Shown piece by piece: positions 7,641 to 16,065 of a DNA stretch of 32,036 bases. The DNA comes from Caulobacteraceae bacterium (lineage in GTDB: Bacteria > Pseudomonadota > Alphaproteobacteria > Caulobacterales > Caulobacteraceae), in NCBI GenBank assembly GCA_003164925.1, contig PLRV01000024.1, positions 41,357 to 73,392 of the forward strand, written 5' to 3'. The translations under genes and the position numbers were made by a program. Below the pieces are notes generated by a model that was given only the letters and a program-made list of their open reading frames with translations, ran no database searches and was not told the DNA's origin. Numbering within the stretch: position 1 is the first letter of the stretch; every line of letters begins with the position of its first letter.

Positions 7641-8150
7641 CTAGTCTGAAACCGCGTCCGGAGGAACTGCTGGTTGAGGGTGTCCTGGAGGATAGCGCCC
7701 CTCATTTCGTTCCCGATACCAGCGAAGAGCATCAGGTTCATTTATTGCAATGAAGTCCAGAGCGATATTTTGCAAATTCTTCTTAGCCTTACCAATCGCA
7801 CTGGTGTTCATTCCATGGAAGCGTGCCGCGCCATGGTACCAATTGGTCCAAACAGGGTCGTGGTCAACTGCCACACCGAGTGCTTGGGCCTGACGGACTG
7901 TGAACGTGGATGCACCCACCGCCCTTCCAACAGCAGGATAGAGGGAATCCGCTCGCAGTCCGTCTACGACTAACAGCTCTTCAAGATCGCCCGAAAGAGA
8001 ACGGTCCTTGGATGATGGTCCAAATGCCGCGGACGAAGCACGCCAACATTTCTGTTTTGCGTCGTAAACGACCTGATCGGGCGACTGTAGCGTTCGAACA
8101 AACCGCGAGTCAGGGCTGGAGAGCGCCTTGCGTCGACGAAATGCTTTCAT
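7641..8150 (-). CDS. Uncharacterised protein, third gene of the three-gene cluster
   Basis: I cannot name this protein. The chosen start, ATG 8150, gives 169 residues. The frame is open upstream to 8219, which would lengthen the overlap with the preceding gene from 41 to 110 nt. Visible parts are a basic N-terminus (KAFRRRK), a central stretch with AFGPSSKDRSLSGD, then AQALGVAVDHDPVWTNWYHG with histidines and a tryptophan pair, an alanine/lysine helix (SAIGKAKKNLQNIA) and a proline-rich tail. There are no membrane helices and no known catalytic motif. From memory, small uncharacterised proteins with a similar layout (FxPSxKD, then LSV, then LGLxVxxDP, then H) occur in several phyla. It is probably co-transcribed with the two genes before it. 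Confidence 0.65.
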   Translation of the reverse strand: MKAFRRRKALSSPDSRFVRTLQSPDQVVYDAKQKCWRASSAAFGPSSKDRSLSGDLEELLVVDGLRADSLYPAVGRAVGASTFTVRQAQALGVAVDHDPVWTNWYHGAARFHGMNTSAIGKAKKNLQNIALDFIAINEPDALRWYRERNEGRYPPGHPQPAVPPDAVSD

Positions 8151-8766
8151 CACCAGCATTGCGACGCGGCGAGGCGGCCCAGGGCGCCCAACTAAGGAAG
8201 AGATTCCGCGCCAGACCATCCTCCCCCTCGCACACCTTTCCGGCTGTATGATCGCGACTCCAAAACGACAGGTTGCCGTTCGGATCGACCGTCAATTCAA
8301 TCTCAGCGATCGTGCCGTGCCATTCAACTTGGACACTGCCGTCGCCCGCGGGAACAAGATAGGGCGGAAGGGCATCAGGCAGATCGGTCAGGGCATCGCG
8401 AGCGATTTGCTCGGCCTTGTAGAGGGCCACCTTCGAAGAGGGAACCGACCCCGGCCCGTCCCAGCCCGTCGGCAATGCTTGTAAGCGTTTGGAAGCAGCG
8501 GTGAAAATATCAAGCCAGACGGGGCGCGTGTATACATAGTTGAGCCCGGCGCACTCAGACGTCATCGCGACAGCATTGATCCATGACGCATGTGCGTTTG
8601 CGCTGCCTGAGCCAGGGTTATCCGATTCAATCATGGTAGCGCTTGAGATAGCGCTCATGGTGGCAGTGCCGCTCCCGAGCTGACGGGAGGCGCGTTCCCC
8701 CGCACCGTGAGTTGCACCCGAGTTAGCCGTGGGCCAACTGAAAAAGGAGATTTCGGCTGGGGGCAT
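8110..8766 (-). CDS. Uncharacterised protein with GWDG motif, second gene of the cluster
   Basis: This 218-residue protein has no family name that I recognise. The first 80 residues or so are rich in S, A, T and G and look disordered. The C-terminal half is compact: RLQALPTGWDGPGS, then a helix (SSKVALYKAEQIARDAL), then LPPYLVPAGDGSVQVEWHG, and beta-strand-like IAEIELTVDPNGNLSFWS. The order GWDG, P-x-DG, EWHG, strand recurs in uncharacterised proteins I have seen, but it has no assigned function. Its ATG directly follows the TAA of the upstream gene with no gap, which suggests termination-reinitiation. Its end overlaps the downstream gene. The real start could be an internal methionine in the disordered part. 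Confidence 0.7.
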   Translation of the reverse strand: MPPAEISFFSWPTANSGATHGAGERASRQLGSGTATMSAISSATMIESDNPGSGSANAHASWINAVAMTSECAGLNYVYTRPVWLDIFTAASKRLQALPTGWDGPGSVPSSKVALYKAEQIARDALTDLPDALPPYLVPAGDGSVQVEWHGTIAEIELTVDPNGNLSFWSRDHTAGKVCEGEDGLARNLFLSWAPWAASPRRNAGDESISSTQGALQP

Positions 8767-9543
8767 TTAAAAGGCGTCCAGAGCGATGGTGGCTGCGTAC
8801 ATAGCCCTAATATGGGTATGCACGGCGTCAGCGGTAGCAAAAACTGTGTCTGCAGACGTGCTAGGCGACAGGGGTGCCATAGCAGAAAAGTTAAAAATGA
8901 AGGCCGGCGTGGCCGGCGGGACGGTGCCTATCGTTGCCACGGCATCGACATAACCACCATCTGTATTTGGTACAAGCTCGCGCCATCCCAAGTGGAACTG
9001 TTCAAGCGGTCGATCGCCAAAACCTCCAAGTTTGAAGTACTGCGGAACGTGCAGCGATGATCCTTCTGGTTCCTCAATGGGGAACGCATTTTGGTAGCTG
9101 AATTCTAGGTGCCTAAGTAGCGGCACCCCGCCCAAATGATCGACGGACCATCGATTGAAGCGGTCGAGCAGCACTTGCCAACGCCCGCGCAACGCATCGT
9201 ATCCAGGATAGTTGGCTTCGTCGCCGACGGGCTCAGTTCGATGCCAGGCGAAGGCAAGCCGGTCGTGTTGGAAGACGAGATAATCACTCACGTTGTCGCC
9301 ACGAAGGAATATCCGGGGCATCTGCGACATGGGCCCGAGGATCAGCCCCTGAAACCCAGCTGTTTGCTGCCTCGCTGGGCTCCATTGGACCGTGGGCAAT
9401 GGTGCTTGCTGCTGCAGGTCAAGGCCGGCTTCCTTGAACGCCTCAACCCAAGAAGCTAGGTCCAGAACGTTGAAGGTTGGCGATGGCGCAAAATGAATGC
9501 CGAAGACGACATCCTGAAGCGTTCGGCTCGGCTGCGAGGCCAT
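8767..9543 (-). CDS. TIGR04255-like family protein, first gene of the cluster
   Basis: The 258-residue protein has the pattern of the sporadically distributed family TIGR04255. It has an N-terminal strand after a short leader (LQDVVFGIHF), then a strand-loop-strand around DYLVFQHDRLAFAWHR. A YPGYDALRGRW helix start follows, then a helix ending in FNRW and LLRHLEFSYQNAFPI, the usual strand after the helix. Function is unknown for the family. ATG 9543 is preferred over an in-frame TTG 9549 because GGAGA lies 9 nt upstream. No signal peptide or membrane helix is visible. The gene sits alone at the head of a minus-strand cluster, with about 200 bp of non-coding DNA before it that should hold the promoter. 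Confidence 0.75.
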   Translation of the reverse strand: MASQPSRTLQDVVFGIHFAPSPTFNVLDLASWVEAFKEAGLDLQQQAPLPTVQWSPARQQTAGFQGLILGPMSQMPRIFLRGDNVSDYLVFQHDRLAFAWHRTEPVGDEANYPGYDALRGRWQVLLDRFNRWSVDHLGGVPLLRHLEFSYQNAFPIEEPEGSSLHVPQYFKLGGFGDRPLEQFHLGWRELVPNTDGGYVDAVATIGTVPPATPAFIFNFSAMAPLSPSTSADTVFATADAVHTHIRAMYAATIALDAF

Positions 9544-9743
9544 CTGCAAGGGTCTCCAAAGCGGGCCAGATCGCCAGTCATTACCAACCTGCCAGCACTA
9601 TACAAGGTTCGTCAACGATGCCCCCTGTGCCAGCCACGGAACGGCGTGCTTCTTCGACCCTAACGGCGCCCGGATGTCTGGTTTCCGCAAGAAAGCCAAT
9701 GCCCGCTATTGGCGCTTCAGTCCCGGCACAGCGGCCGCATACG

Positions 9744-11012
9744 TCACGCAGCCTTCACGTCATAACCCAGGTAGCGCAGAGCTTTGGCCATGCGGCCGTT
9801 CATCGGCGGGCAGTCCTCAGGCTTTACGCTGCCGTAGAGCTCCAGCGCGCAGAAGAAGCCGAAGTACGCCAGCTTCATTCTCGGGTCGTAGAGCACATCG
9901 TGCAGACGCTCGATGAAATCGCCCGGCCCATGAATGAGATAGGCGAGGGTGCGCCGGACCTTTTCAACGTCGCCGCTGTTCGCCGACCAGAATGCCACCG
10001 GCAGGGCGGCAAGCCCGCCTTTGACGAACCGCAGCTGTTCGGTGAAGGCGTGCAGCGACATCAGGCCCTGGGTGATCTCCTCCTTAGATGCCGCCTCGAT
10101 CCCCGCAGCCGAGCTGAATACCCGCGCGATGGTCTGCAGCCACGCCACGTAGGTATCCGGCACCTTGCTGTCGGCGGCGGTCGCCCACTCGGCGCCCAAC
10201 CTTTCAATCAGCGCGCGACGGTCAGTCGGCGCACGCAGTGGGGCGGTCTGCCAAGCTTCCTCTCCGATGGCGTAGGTTCGGCGGACCCAGTTCAGGAAGC
10301 GATTGGTCTCGTTGGCCAGACCAATGACGGCGAGTTCGGGTCGGCGAAAGCCATGCTCCGCCAGGACGCTGCTGACCTCCGCGAAGGCCGGCCGGTACTG
10401 CTCATAGACTTGACGCTGAAGATCATCGAGGAATAGCCGTTCCCTGGACTTGGCGGCGCTGCCGACGGTGATGTTTCGCGGCTCAGCGCGCCCCACCGCC
10501 GCCTCGATCGTCTCGTCCGGGTCGGGGCCCTTCGGCCGGCTGCTGCGCCAGGCCCGGGTGAAGGTCTCCAGAACTGCCGGGGTGAGGACCTTGGCCTGCT
10601 CCCAGAGTTCAAGGAACAGGGCACGGACCTGCTCGACGGCCTCGAAGTCCTCCGGTTGGTCGAGGCAAATTACGGCTTCGCGATTAGCGAAGAGGCCGCC
10701 TTCCGTAAGATTGGCTGAGCCGAGGATTGCGCAGTCGTCGAAGAGGTAGATCTTGGCGTGGAAGCGATGGGTCAGGAAACGCACTGCGACGTTCGGCGCC
10801 TTGAAGGCCCCGGCGAGAGCGTCAGGATGGGTCGCGCTGTTCAAGCCGACAAGAAGCTGTACCGTCTTTCCGGAAGAGGCGGCGTCGACGATCGGCCCTG
10901 CGGCCGTGAAATAGGGTGCCGCCAGGTGCAGCCGCGAGGCCTTGGCGGCCAGCCGGTCGAAGGGATTGCGGACGTAGTCGAACTCGCCGCCGTTGGAAAA
11001 CACCCGCCTCAT
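9744..11012 (-). CDS. Phospholipase D-like (HKD) domain protein
   Basis: This 422-residue protein starts with an HKD-superfamily domain: NPFDRLAAKASRLHLAAPYF, a hydrophobic strand (VQLLVGLNSAT), then HAKIYLFDD (H85, K87, D92) and GSANLTEGG (G98, S99, N101), with E112 downstream. Only one HKD motif is present, so it probably works as a homodimer, as Nuc and BfiI nucleases do. The remaining 300 residues are helical and have no domain I can name. PLD-type folds of this sort include nucleases and defence proteins such as DrmC, but no partner genes are adjacent. AAGGGGG stands just before ATG 11012. It is divergent from sidA, and a minus-strand promoter candidate overlaps the LexA box. Confidence 0.8.
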   Translation of the reverse strand: MRRVFSNGGEFDYVRNPFDRLAAKASRLHLAAPYFTAAGPIVDAASSGKTVQLLVGLNSATHPDALAGAFKAPNVAVRFLTHRFHAKIYLFDDCAILGSANLTEGGLFANREAVICLDQPEDFEAVEQVRALFLELWEQAKVLTPAVLETFTRAWRSSRPKGPDPDETIEAAVGRAEPRNITVGSAAKSRERLFLDDLQRQVYEQYRPAFAEVSSVLAEHGFRRPELAVIGLANETNRFLNWVRRTYAIGEEAWQTAPLRAPTDRRALIERLGAEWATAADSKVPDTYVAWLQTIARVFSSAAGIEAASKEEITQGLMSLHAFTEQLRFVKGGLAALPVAFWSANSGDVEKVRRTLAYLIHGPGDFIERLHDVLYDPRMKLAYFGFFCALELYGSVKPEDCPPMNGRMAKALRYLGYDVKAA

Positions 11013-11219
11013 GCCGCCCCCTTGCGCCTGCCACCTTGCACTTCAATGCTACGATCCGTCGGCGCAAGAGGCGCCGTCGAACGTCCGCGAACTGGAGCGG
11101 ATCCAACGTCGGCTCCTGGCGCTCTTCGGTCACGTGACGAGCAATAGCATTTTGCAAGCGGCAGGCGGGTGTGGCGCTTTGCTGCTCGATCTTTTCCCAT
11201 CGTTATACCCCCCCCGTTG

Positions 11220-11248
11220 TTGACTCGGAACAAATCACGAACTAAGAA
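11220..11248 (+). promoter_or_regulatory. Candidate sidA-dnaE promoter
   Basis: TTGACT (11220-11225, five of six to the -35 consensus) and TAAGAA (11243-11248, three of six to the -10) are spaced by exactly 17 bp. The LexA box fills most of the spacer. A GACTC (GANTC, the CcrM methylation site) at 11222-11226 overlaps the -35. The -10 is weak, so the element is a candidate. Confidence 0.55.
11228..11242. promoter_or_regulatory. LexA (SOS) box, GAAC-N7-GAAC
   Basis: GAAC 11228-11231, seven bases, GAAC 11239-11242 is the reverse complement of the alphaproteobacterial LexA operator GTTC-N7-GTTC, with no mismatch. A third GAAC follows at 11246-11249. Its place between -35 and -10 would let LexA block RNA polymerase, so the downstream genes should be induced by DNA damage. 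Confidence 0.85.
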
Positions 11249-11280
11249 CAAATCAGCAACGTTTTTTGGAGAGCGATCTG

Positions 11281-11370
11281 ATGATCCGAGTGGCGCGTGA
11301 AGGTCTGGCGCTTGCGTCTGTGGCCGGGTTCGTTTGGATGATGTGTTCAGTGGCCCATCTGATCGCCTGA
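11281..11370 (+). CDS. sidA: SOS-induced cell division inhibitor SidA (29 residues)
   Basis: The open frame ATG 11281 to TGA 11370 encodes 29 residues: a basic start (MIRVARE), then a hydrophobic helix at about 8-28 ([20 protein letters not shown]), so one inner-membrane segment. GGAGAG at 11268-11273, 7 nt upstream, is a good ribosome site. In Caulobacter crescentus, SidA is a 29-residue, LexA-controlled inner-membrane peptide that halts division by acting on FtsW/FtsN after DNA damage, and its gene lies next to dnaE. Length, membrane helix, LexA box and neighbour all agree. The assignment is by these features and not by residue alignment. Confidence 0.85.
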   Translation: MIRVAREGLALASVAGFVWMMCSVAHLIA

Positions 11371-11407
11371 GTCGCGGGCGGGGGAGGGTTCGAGGAGAAT
11401 TTCGGCC

Positions 11408-14400
11408 ATGGCTCAAGACGGCGGCGAGGGGTTTGTCCACCTGAGGGTGCGTTCGGCCTATTCCCTGCTGGAGGGCGCGATCAAGGCCGACGCCGTCGTC
11501 GCCCTGGCCGTCGCCAACGATATGCCGGCGGTGGGTCTGACGGACCGGGCCAATCTGTTCGGGGCGCTGGAATTCTCGGTGGCCGCCAAGGACGCCGGCG
11601 TGCAGCCCATCGTCGGGTGCGCCCTGCCCGTGTGCGGGATCGGCGAGGGGCCCGCCAATCGGTGGGCGCGCATTCCAACCGTGACGCTGCTGGCTCAGGA
11701 CGAGGTCGGCTATCGCAATCTGATGGTGCTGTCCTCGTCCGCCTTCCTGGACGTGGAGGCCGGGACCGATCCCCAGGTTCCTTGGGACAAGGTGCTGGCC
11801 CATGCCGAGGGCCTGATCCTGCTGTCGGGCGGTCCGGATGGTCCGGCCGATTCCCTGTTCGCGGCGGGCAGGACCGCGGAGGGCCAGGGGGTGCTGGCGG
11901 CCATGCAGGCGGGCTTTGGCGAACGGTTTTACGTGGAGCTGCAACGGCATGGCTTGGCCGCGGAGGCGGCGGCCGAGCCGGGACTGGTAGCCTGGGCCTA
12001 TGCGCACGACGCGCCGCTGGTGGCTGCCAACGACGTCTATTTCGCCCGGCGCGAACTGTACGAGGCGCACGACGCCCTGCTGTGCATCGAGCAGGGGGCC
12101 TTCATCGGCCAGGATGAGCGGCGGCGCGTCACGCCCGAACACTGGTTCAAACCGGCGCAGGAGATGCGCCGCCTGTTCGCCGACCTGCCGGAGGCCTGCG
12201 ACAACACCGTGGATATCGCCCGGCGCTGCGCCTTCATGGTCAAGAAGCACGACCCGATCCTGCCGCGCTTTCCCACCAGCGCGGGCCGTACCGAGGCTGA
12301 GGAGTTGGCGGTCCAGGCCGCCGAGGGCCTGAAGGCCAAGCTGGCGACGATGCCCCTGGCCGCGCCCGAACAGGCCTATTGGGACCGGCTGGAGCTGGAG
12401 ATCGGCGTCATCCAGAAGATGGGCTTCTCCGGGTATTTTCTGATCGTTTCGGATTTCATGAAATGGTCGGTGGCTCACGGCATTCCGGTCGGACCGGGCC
12501 GCGGATCGGGCGCCGGCTCGCTTGTGGCCTGGGCGCTGCTGATCACCGGGCTCGACCCTCTGCGATACGGTCTGATCTTCGAGCGCTTCCTCAATCCCGA
12601 GCGGGTGTCCATGCCCGACTTCGACATCGACTTCTGCCAGGAGCGGCGGGAGGAGGTGATCGCCTACGTCCAGGACAAGTACGGCAAGGACCGGGTCGCC
12701 CAGATCATCACCTTCGGCACCCTGCAGGCGCGCGCGGTGTTGCGCGACGTGGGCCGAGTGCTGCAACTGCCCTTGGGCATGGTCGACCGTCTGGCCAAGA
12801 TGGTCCCCAACAACCCCGCTGCCCCGGTCACCCTTGCCCAGGCCATCAACATCGAGCCGCGCCTGAAGGCGGCGCGCGATGACGATCCGGCTGTCGCGCA
12901 GCTGCTGCAGTTGGCCCTGCAGCTTGAGGGCCTCTACCGCAACGCCTCCACCCATGCGGCCGGCGTGGTCATAGCGGACCGGCCCCTGACCGAGCTGACG
13001 CCGCTTTATCGAGACCCCGGCTCCGACTTCCCGGCCACTCAGTTCAATATGAAATGGGTCGAGAGCGCCGGACTGGTGAAGTTCGATTTTCTCGGCCTGA
13101 AGACCCTGACGGTGCTCGACCGCATCCGTAAACACCTGATCAAGCGGGGCGCGGGGGTCGATCTGGCCACCCTGCCGCTGGACGATGCGCGCGCTTACGA
13201 GATCATGGCGGCCGGTCAGACGGTGGGGCTGTTCCAGCTTGAAAGCCAGGGCATGCGCGACACCCTGCGCAAGCTCAGGCCCTCGTCGCTGGAAGAGATC
13301 ACGGCCTTGATCTCGCTCTACCGGCCGGGCCCGATGGACAGCATCCCCGACTATGTGGAGTGCAAGTCGGGACGCAAGCCGATCAACGTCTACCATCCCC
13401 TGCTGCAGCCGGTGCTCGGCGATACCTATGGGGTGATCGTCTATCAGGAACAGGTGATGCAGATCGCCCGGATCATGGGCGGCTACTCCCTGGGCGAGGC
13501 GGATCTTCTGCGCCGGGCCATGGGCAAAAAGAAAAAGGAGGAGATGGATCAGCAACGCGCCCGGTTCACCTCCGGCGCCTTGGAGCGCGGCTTCGACGGC
13601 GATCTGGCGGGGCTTCTATTCGAACTGATGGCCAAGTTCGCCGGCTACGGTTTCAACAAATCCCACGCCGCGCCCTATGCCTTGATCGGCTACCAGACGG
13701 CCTGGCTCAAGGCCAACTGCCCCGTGGAGTTCTTCGCCGGCTCCATGAGCCTGGACATGTCCAACACCGACAAGTTGGCGGTGTTCTATCAGGACGCCAG
13801 GCGCTTCGGGGTGCCGGTGCGCTCGCCCGACGTCAATCGCTCGGGCGCCGACTTCGAGGTGGAGAACGCCGAAGTGCTCTACGCCCTGGGCGCGGTGCGC
13901 AATGTGGGCTTCGAGGCCATGCGGCATGTGGAGGCCGTGCGCGAGCAGGGCGGTCCGTTCAGGGATCTGTTCGATTTCGTCGAGCGCGTGGACCCCAGGT
14001 CCGTCAACCGCCGCGCCTTGGAAACCCTCGCCCGGGCGGGCGCATTCGACAGCATTCATCCCAACCGGGCTCAGATCGTGGCCGCGGCCGAATCCCTGGC
14101 CGCCTACGGCCAGAGCGTGGCCGCCGAGCGCGCTTCGTCCCAGCACAGCCTGTTCGCCGGCGATCACGCCGAGGCCGCCCGCCCGCGCCTGCCCAAGGTC
14201 GACCCATGGCCCCATGCCGAGCAGCTCGATCAGGAGCTGTCGGCCGTCGGCTTCTATCTGTCGGGCCATCCCCTGCAGGACATGGTGGAGGTGCTGCGCC
14301 GCAAGCGCGTGACGCTCTACGCGGATGCGGTGGGCTTGGCGGAAGGCGGGACCGAAGCCTTGCGCATGGCGGGGGTGGTGCGGCGCAAGCAGGAACGCGC

Positions 14401-14845
14401 CTCGGCCAAGAGCGGAGAGAAGTTCGCCTTCGTCACCCTGTCCGATCCTACCGGCGAATACGAGGTGCTGTTTCCGCCGGAGTCCCTGCGCCGGTGCCGA
14501 GAGGTGCTGGAGCCGGGACAATCGGTCTGCATCAAGGTGCGCACCAAGGCCAGCGAGGGCGAGGTGCGTTTCTTCGGCGACGACGCGGAGGCCATCGACC
14601 GCATCCTGGAAGGCGCGGTGGCGGGGCTACGCATCTATCTGGCGCCGCGGTCGGCGCAGATGGATGCGCTCAAGCGCCGCCTGGACACGGCCGCCTCGGG
14701 CCGGGGCGGGGAGGTGACCCTGGTGGCGGGCATGGAGGGGGGGCGCGAGGTCGAGCTGCGCCTGCCCGGCCGTTTCAACCTGGACGCCGCCCTGCGCGGG
14801 GCGCTGAAGACCGCGCCGGGGGTGATCCTCCTGGAGGACGTGTAA
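11408..14845 (+). CDS. dnaE: DNA polymerase III subunit alpha
   Basis: This is the catalytic subunit of the chromosomal replicase. The 1145 residues are close to the 1160 of E. coli DnaE. In order they show an N-terminal PHP domain ([16 protein letters not shown]), and a C-family polymerase core with catalytic aspartates D404 and D406 in PDFDIDFC and D560 in [10 protein letters not shown]. The tail carries helix-hairpin-helix and OB-fold regions (about 975-1050: [30 protein letters not shown]). Start ATG 11408 has GAGGAG at 11392-11397. It is 37 bp behind sidA with no terminator between, so at least part of its transcription may come from the LexA-controlled promoter. Confidence 0.97.
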   Translation: MAQDGGEGFVHLRVRSAYSLLEGAIKADAVVALAVANDMPAVGLTDRANLFGALEFSVAAKDAGVQPIVGCALPVCGIGEGPANRWARIPTVTLLAQDEVGYRNLMVLSSSAFLDVEAGTDPQVPWDKVLAHAEGLILLSGGPDGPADSLFAAGRTAEGQGVLAAMQAGFGERFYVELQRHGLAAEAAAEPGLVAWAYAHDAPLVAANDVYFARRELYEAHDALLCIEQGAFIGQDERRRVTPEHWFKPAQEMRRLFADLPEACDNTVDIARRCAFMVKKHDPILPRFPTSAGRTEAEELAVQAAEGLKAKLATMPLAAPEQAYWDRLELEIGVIQKMGFSGYFLIVSDFMKWSVAHGIPVGPGRGSGAGSLVAWALLITGLDPLRYGLIFERFLNPERVSMPDFDIDFCQERREEVIAYVQDKYGKDRVAQIITFGTLQARAVLRDVGRVLQLPLGMVDRLAKMVPNNPAAPVTLAQAINIEPRLKAARDDDPAVAQLLQLALQLEGLYRNASTHAAGVVIADRPLTELTPLYRDPGSDFPATQFNMKWVESAGLVKFDFLGLKTLTVLDRIRKHLIKRGAGVDLATLPLDDARAYEIMAAGQTVGLFQLESQGMRDTLRKLRPSSLEEITALISLYRPGPMDSIPDYVECKSGRKPINVYHPLLQPVLGDTYGVIVYQEQVMQIARIMGGYSLGEADLLRRAMGKKKKEEMDQQRARFTSGALERGFDGDLAGLLFELMAKFAGYGFNKSHAAPYALIGYQTAWLKANCPVEFFAGSMSLDMSNTDKLAVFYQDARRFGVPVRSPDVNRSGADFEVENAEVLYALGAVRNVGFEAMRHVEAVREQGGPFRDLFDFVERVDPRSVNRRALETLARAGAFDSIHPNRAQIVAAAESLAAYGQSVAAERASSQHSLFAGDHAEAARPRLPKVDPWPHAEQLDQELSAVGFYLSGHPLQDMVEVLRRKRVTLYADAVGLAEGGTEALRMAGVVRRKQERASAKSGEKFAFVTLSDPTGEYEVLFPPESLRRCREVLEPGQSVCIKVRTKASEGEVRFFGDDAEAIDRILEGAVAGLRIYLAPRSAQMDALKRRLDTAASGRGGEVTLVAGMEGGREVELRLPGRFNLDAALRGALKTAPGVILLEDV

Positions 14846-14854
14846 ACCCACCCA

Positions 14855-14881
14855 TCATCCCCGGGCTCGACCGGGCGATGA
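14855..14881 (+). terminator. Hairpin downstream of dnaE
   Basis: TCATC (14855-14859) and GATGA (14877-14881) enclose CCCGG/CCGGG arms around a six-base loop, with one bulged C. No T-run follows, so it may be a palindromic intergenic element or a Rho-aided terminator. Confidence 0.5.
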
Positions 14882-14950
14882 CGGCGGGAAGCGTAAGCGC
14901 CCGCTTGCCTTTCCTCCCCCTTTCGCATAGGAAACGCGCCATCTCGCACG

Positions 14951-15022
14951 CAGACGTTCGGGGACGGCCGGGGAGACATCCCGCTCGTTTCCGTTCCGGG
15001 CCCCCAAAAGGGGTTTTGTCTG
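14951..15022 (+). promoter_or_regulatory. Possible structured leader of rpsB
   Basis: CAGAC (14951-14955) can pair with GTCTG (15018-15022) around a G/C-rich region. The inside includes CCCC-AAAA-GGGG followed by TTTT (15002-15017), which looks like a small terminator or attenuator 35 bp before rpsB. Ribosomal protein S2 is known to control its own mRNA in other bacteria. Whether this fold does so is a guess. Confidence 0.3.
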
Positions 15023-15052
15023 CGGAGGCCCACCGGAAAAAGGAGCAAAGCC

Positions 15053-15955
15053 ATGGCGCTTCCGGAATTCTCTATGCGTCAGCTGTTGGAAGCTGGCGCC
15101 CACTTCGGCCACCAGACCCACCGCTGGAATCCGAAAATGGACCGCTACATCTTCGGATCGCGGGCCAACATTCACATCATCGATCTGTCGCAGTCCATTC
15201 CGCTGCTTCACCAGGCCCTGGTGAAGGTGCGCGAAGTCGCCGCCTCCGGCGGACGGGTGCTGTTTGTCGGCACCAAGCGCCAGGCTTCCGATCCCGTGGC
15301 CGGCTCGGCCAAGCGTTGCGCCCAATACTTCGTCAACCACCGCTGGCTGGGCGGGACCTTGACCAACTGGCGCACCATCTCCCAATCGATCGCGCGTCTG
15401 CGCGAACTGGAAGGCGTGCTGGAGGGCGATCACTCAGGCCGCACCAAGAAGGAGCTGCTGCAGCTTACCCGCGAGCGCGATAAGCTCGAGCTGTCCCTGG
15501 GCGGGATCAAGGACATGGGCGGCATCCCCGACCTGATGTTCGTGATCGACACCAACAAGGAAGCCATCGCCATCCAGGAAGCGCGTAAGCTGAACATTCC
15601 GGTGGTGGCGATCTTGGACACCAATTCCGATCCGGATGGCATCAGCTATCCGATCCCGGGCAATGACGACGCCGCACGCGCCTTGCAACTGTACTGCGAC
15701 CTGGTGGCGGATGCGGTGCTCGACGGTCTGGCGGCTGGCCAAGCCTCTCTGGGCGTGGATCTGGGCGCCTCGGTCAATCCGAACGAGCCGGCCCTGCGCC
15801 GGTCGCGCGGCAAGGCCGCTCCCGCCGCCGCGGCGGCTGTCGAAGCGGAACCCACTGTCGAACTGTCGGCCGAGGAAACCGCCCAGGTGGCCGCCGAGCT
15901 GACCGGCGAAGCCGCCGAACCGGCGGTCGCGAGCGCCGAGCCGGTCGCCGAGTAA
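15053..15955 (+). CDS. rpsB: 30S ribosomal protein S2 (uS2)
   Basis: This is a small-subunit ribosomal protein needed for late 30S assembly. The first 225 residues have the standard pattern: [54 protein letters not shown] and [27 protein letters not shown]. The last 50 residues or so form an Ala/Glu-rich tail, common in alphaproteobacterial S2. AAGGAG upstream supports ATG 15053. It heads the translation/envelope block and is followed by a hairpin before tsf. Confidence 0.98.
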   Translation: MALPEFSMRQLLEAGAHFGHQTHRWNPKMDRYIFGSRANIHIIDLSQSIPLLHQALVKVREVAASGGRVLFVGTKRQASDPVAGSAKRCAQYFVNHRWLGGTLTNWRTISQSIARLRELEGVLEGDHSGRTKKELLQLTRERDKLELSLGGIKDMGGIPDLMFVIDTNKEAIAIQEARKLNIPVVAILDTNSDPDGISYPIPGNDDAARALQLYCDLVADAVLDGLAAGQASLGVDLGASVNPNEPALRRSRGKAAPAAAAAVEAEPTVELSAEETAQVAAELTGEAAEPAVASAEPVAE

Positions 15956-15959
15956 CCCC

Positions 15960-15989
15960 TCCGGTCCGTCCTTCACGGGACGGACCGGA
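15960..15989 (+). terminator. Strong hairpin between rpsB and tsf
   Basis: There is a 12-bp perfect stem, TCCGGTCCGTCC (15960-15971) with GGACGGACCGGA (15978-15989), with loop TTCACG, followed by CTTTCG. It lies in the rpsB-tsf gap, where partial termination is known in other bacteria, so an attenuator that lowers tsf relative to rpsB is likely. Confidence 0.65.
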
Positions 15990-16065
15990 CTTTCGCATAA
16001 ACGACATGGCGGCCCGGTATGCCTCGATGCGCCTGGGCCGCACACGCAATAGACGGAGTTAGACC

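Noticed and set aside
9550-9743. Promoter for the three-gene cluster
   Set aside because: A minus-strand TATAGT is present, but no -35 at proper spacing was found. The promoter is likely there but cannot be placed.
9477-10436. 319-codon plus-strand ORF across the HKD gene
   Set aside because: It is antisense to a gene with a clear HKD motif, and its own product has no domain pattern.
7274-11012. Genomic island integrated at tRNA-Thr
   Set aside because: The accessory genes lie on the 5' side of the tRNA. No integrase and no copy of the tRNA 3' end was found at the far edge, so tRNA-directed integration is not supported.
11009-13555. 848-codon minus-strand ORF opposite dnaE, and other long antisense frames (for example 13360-15483 plus)
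   Set aside because: They lie inside dnaE in other frames and have shadow composition (His/Gly/Arg/Gln-rich). GC-rich codon bias leaves such frames open.
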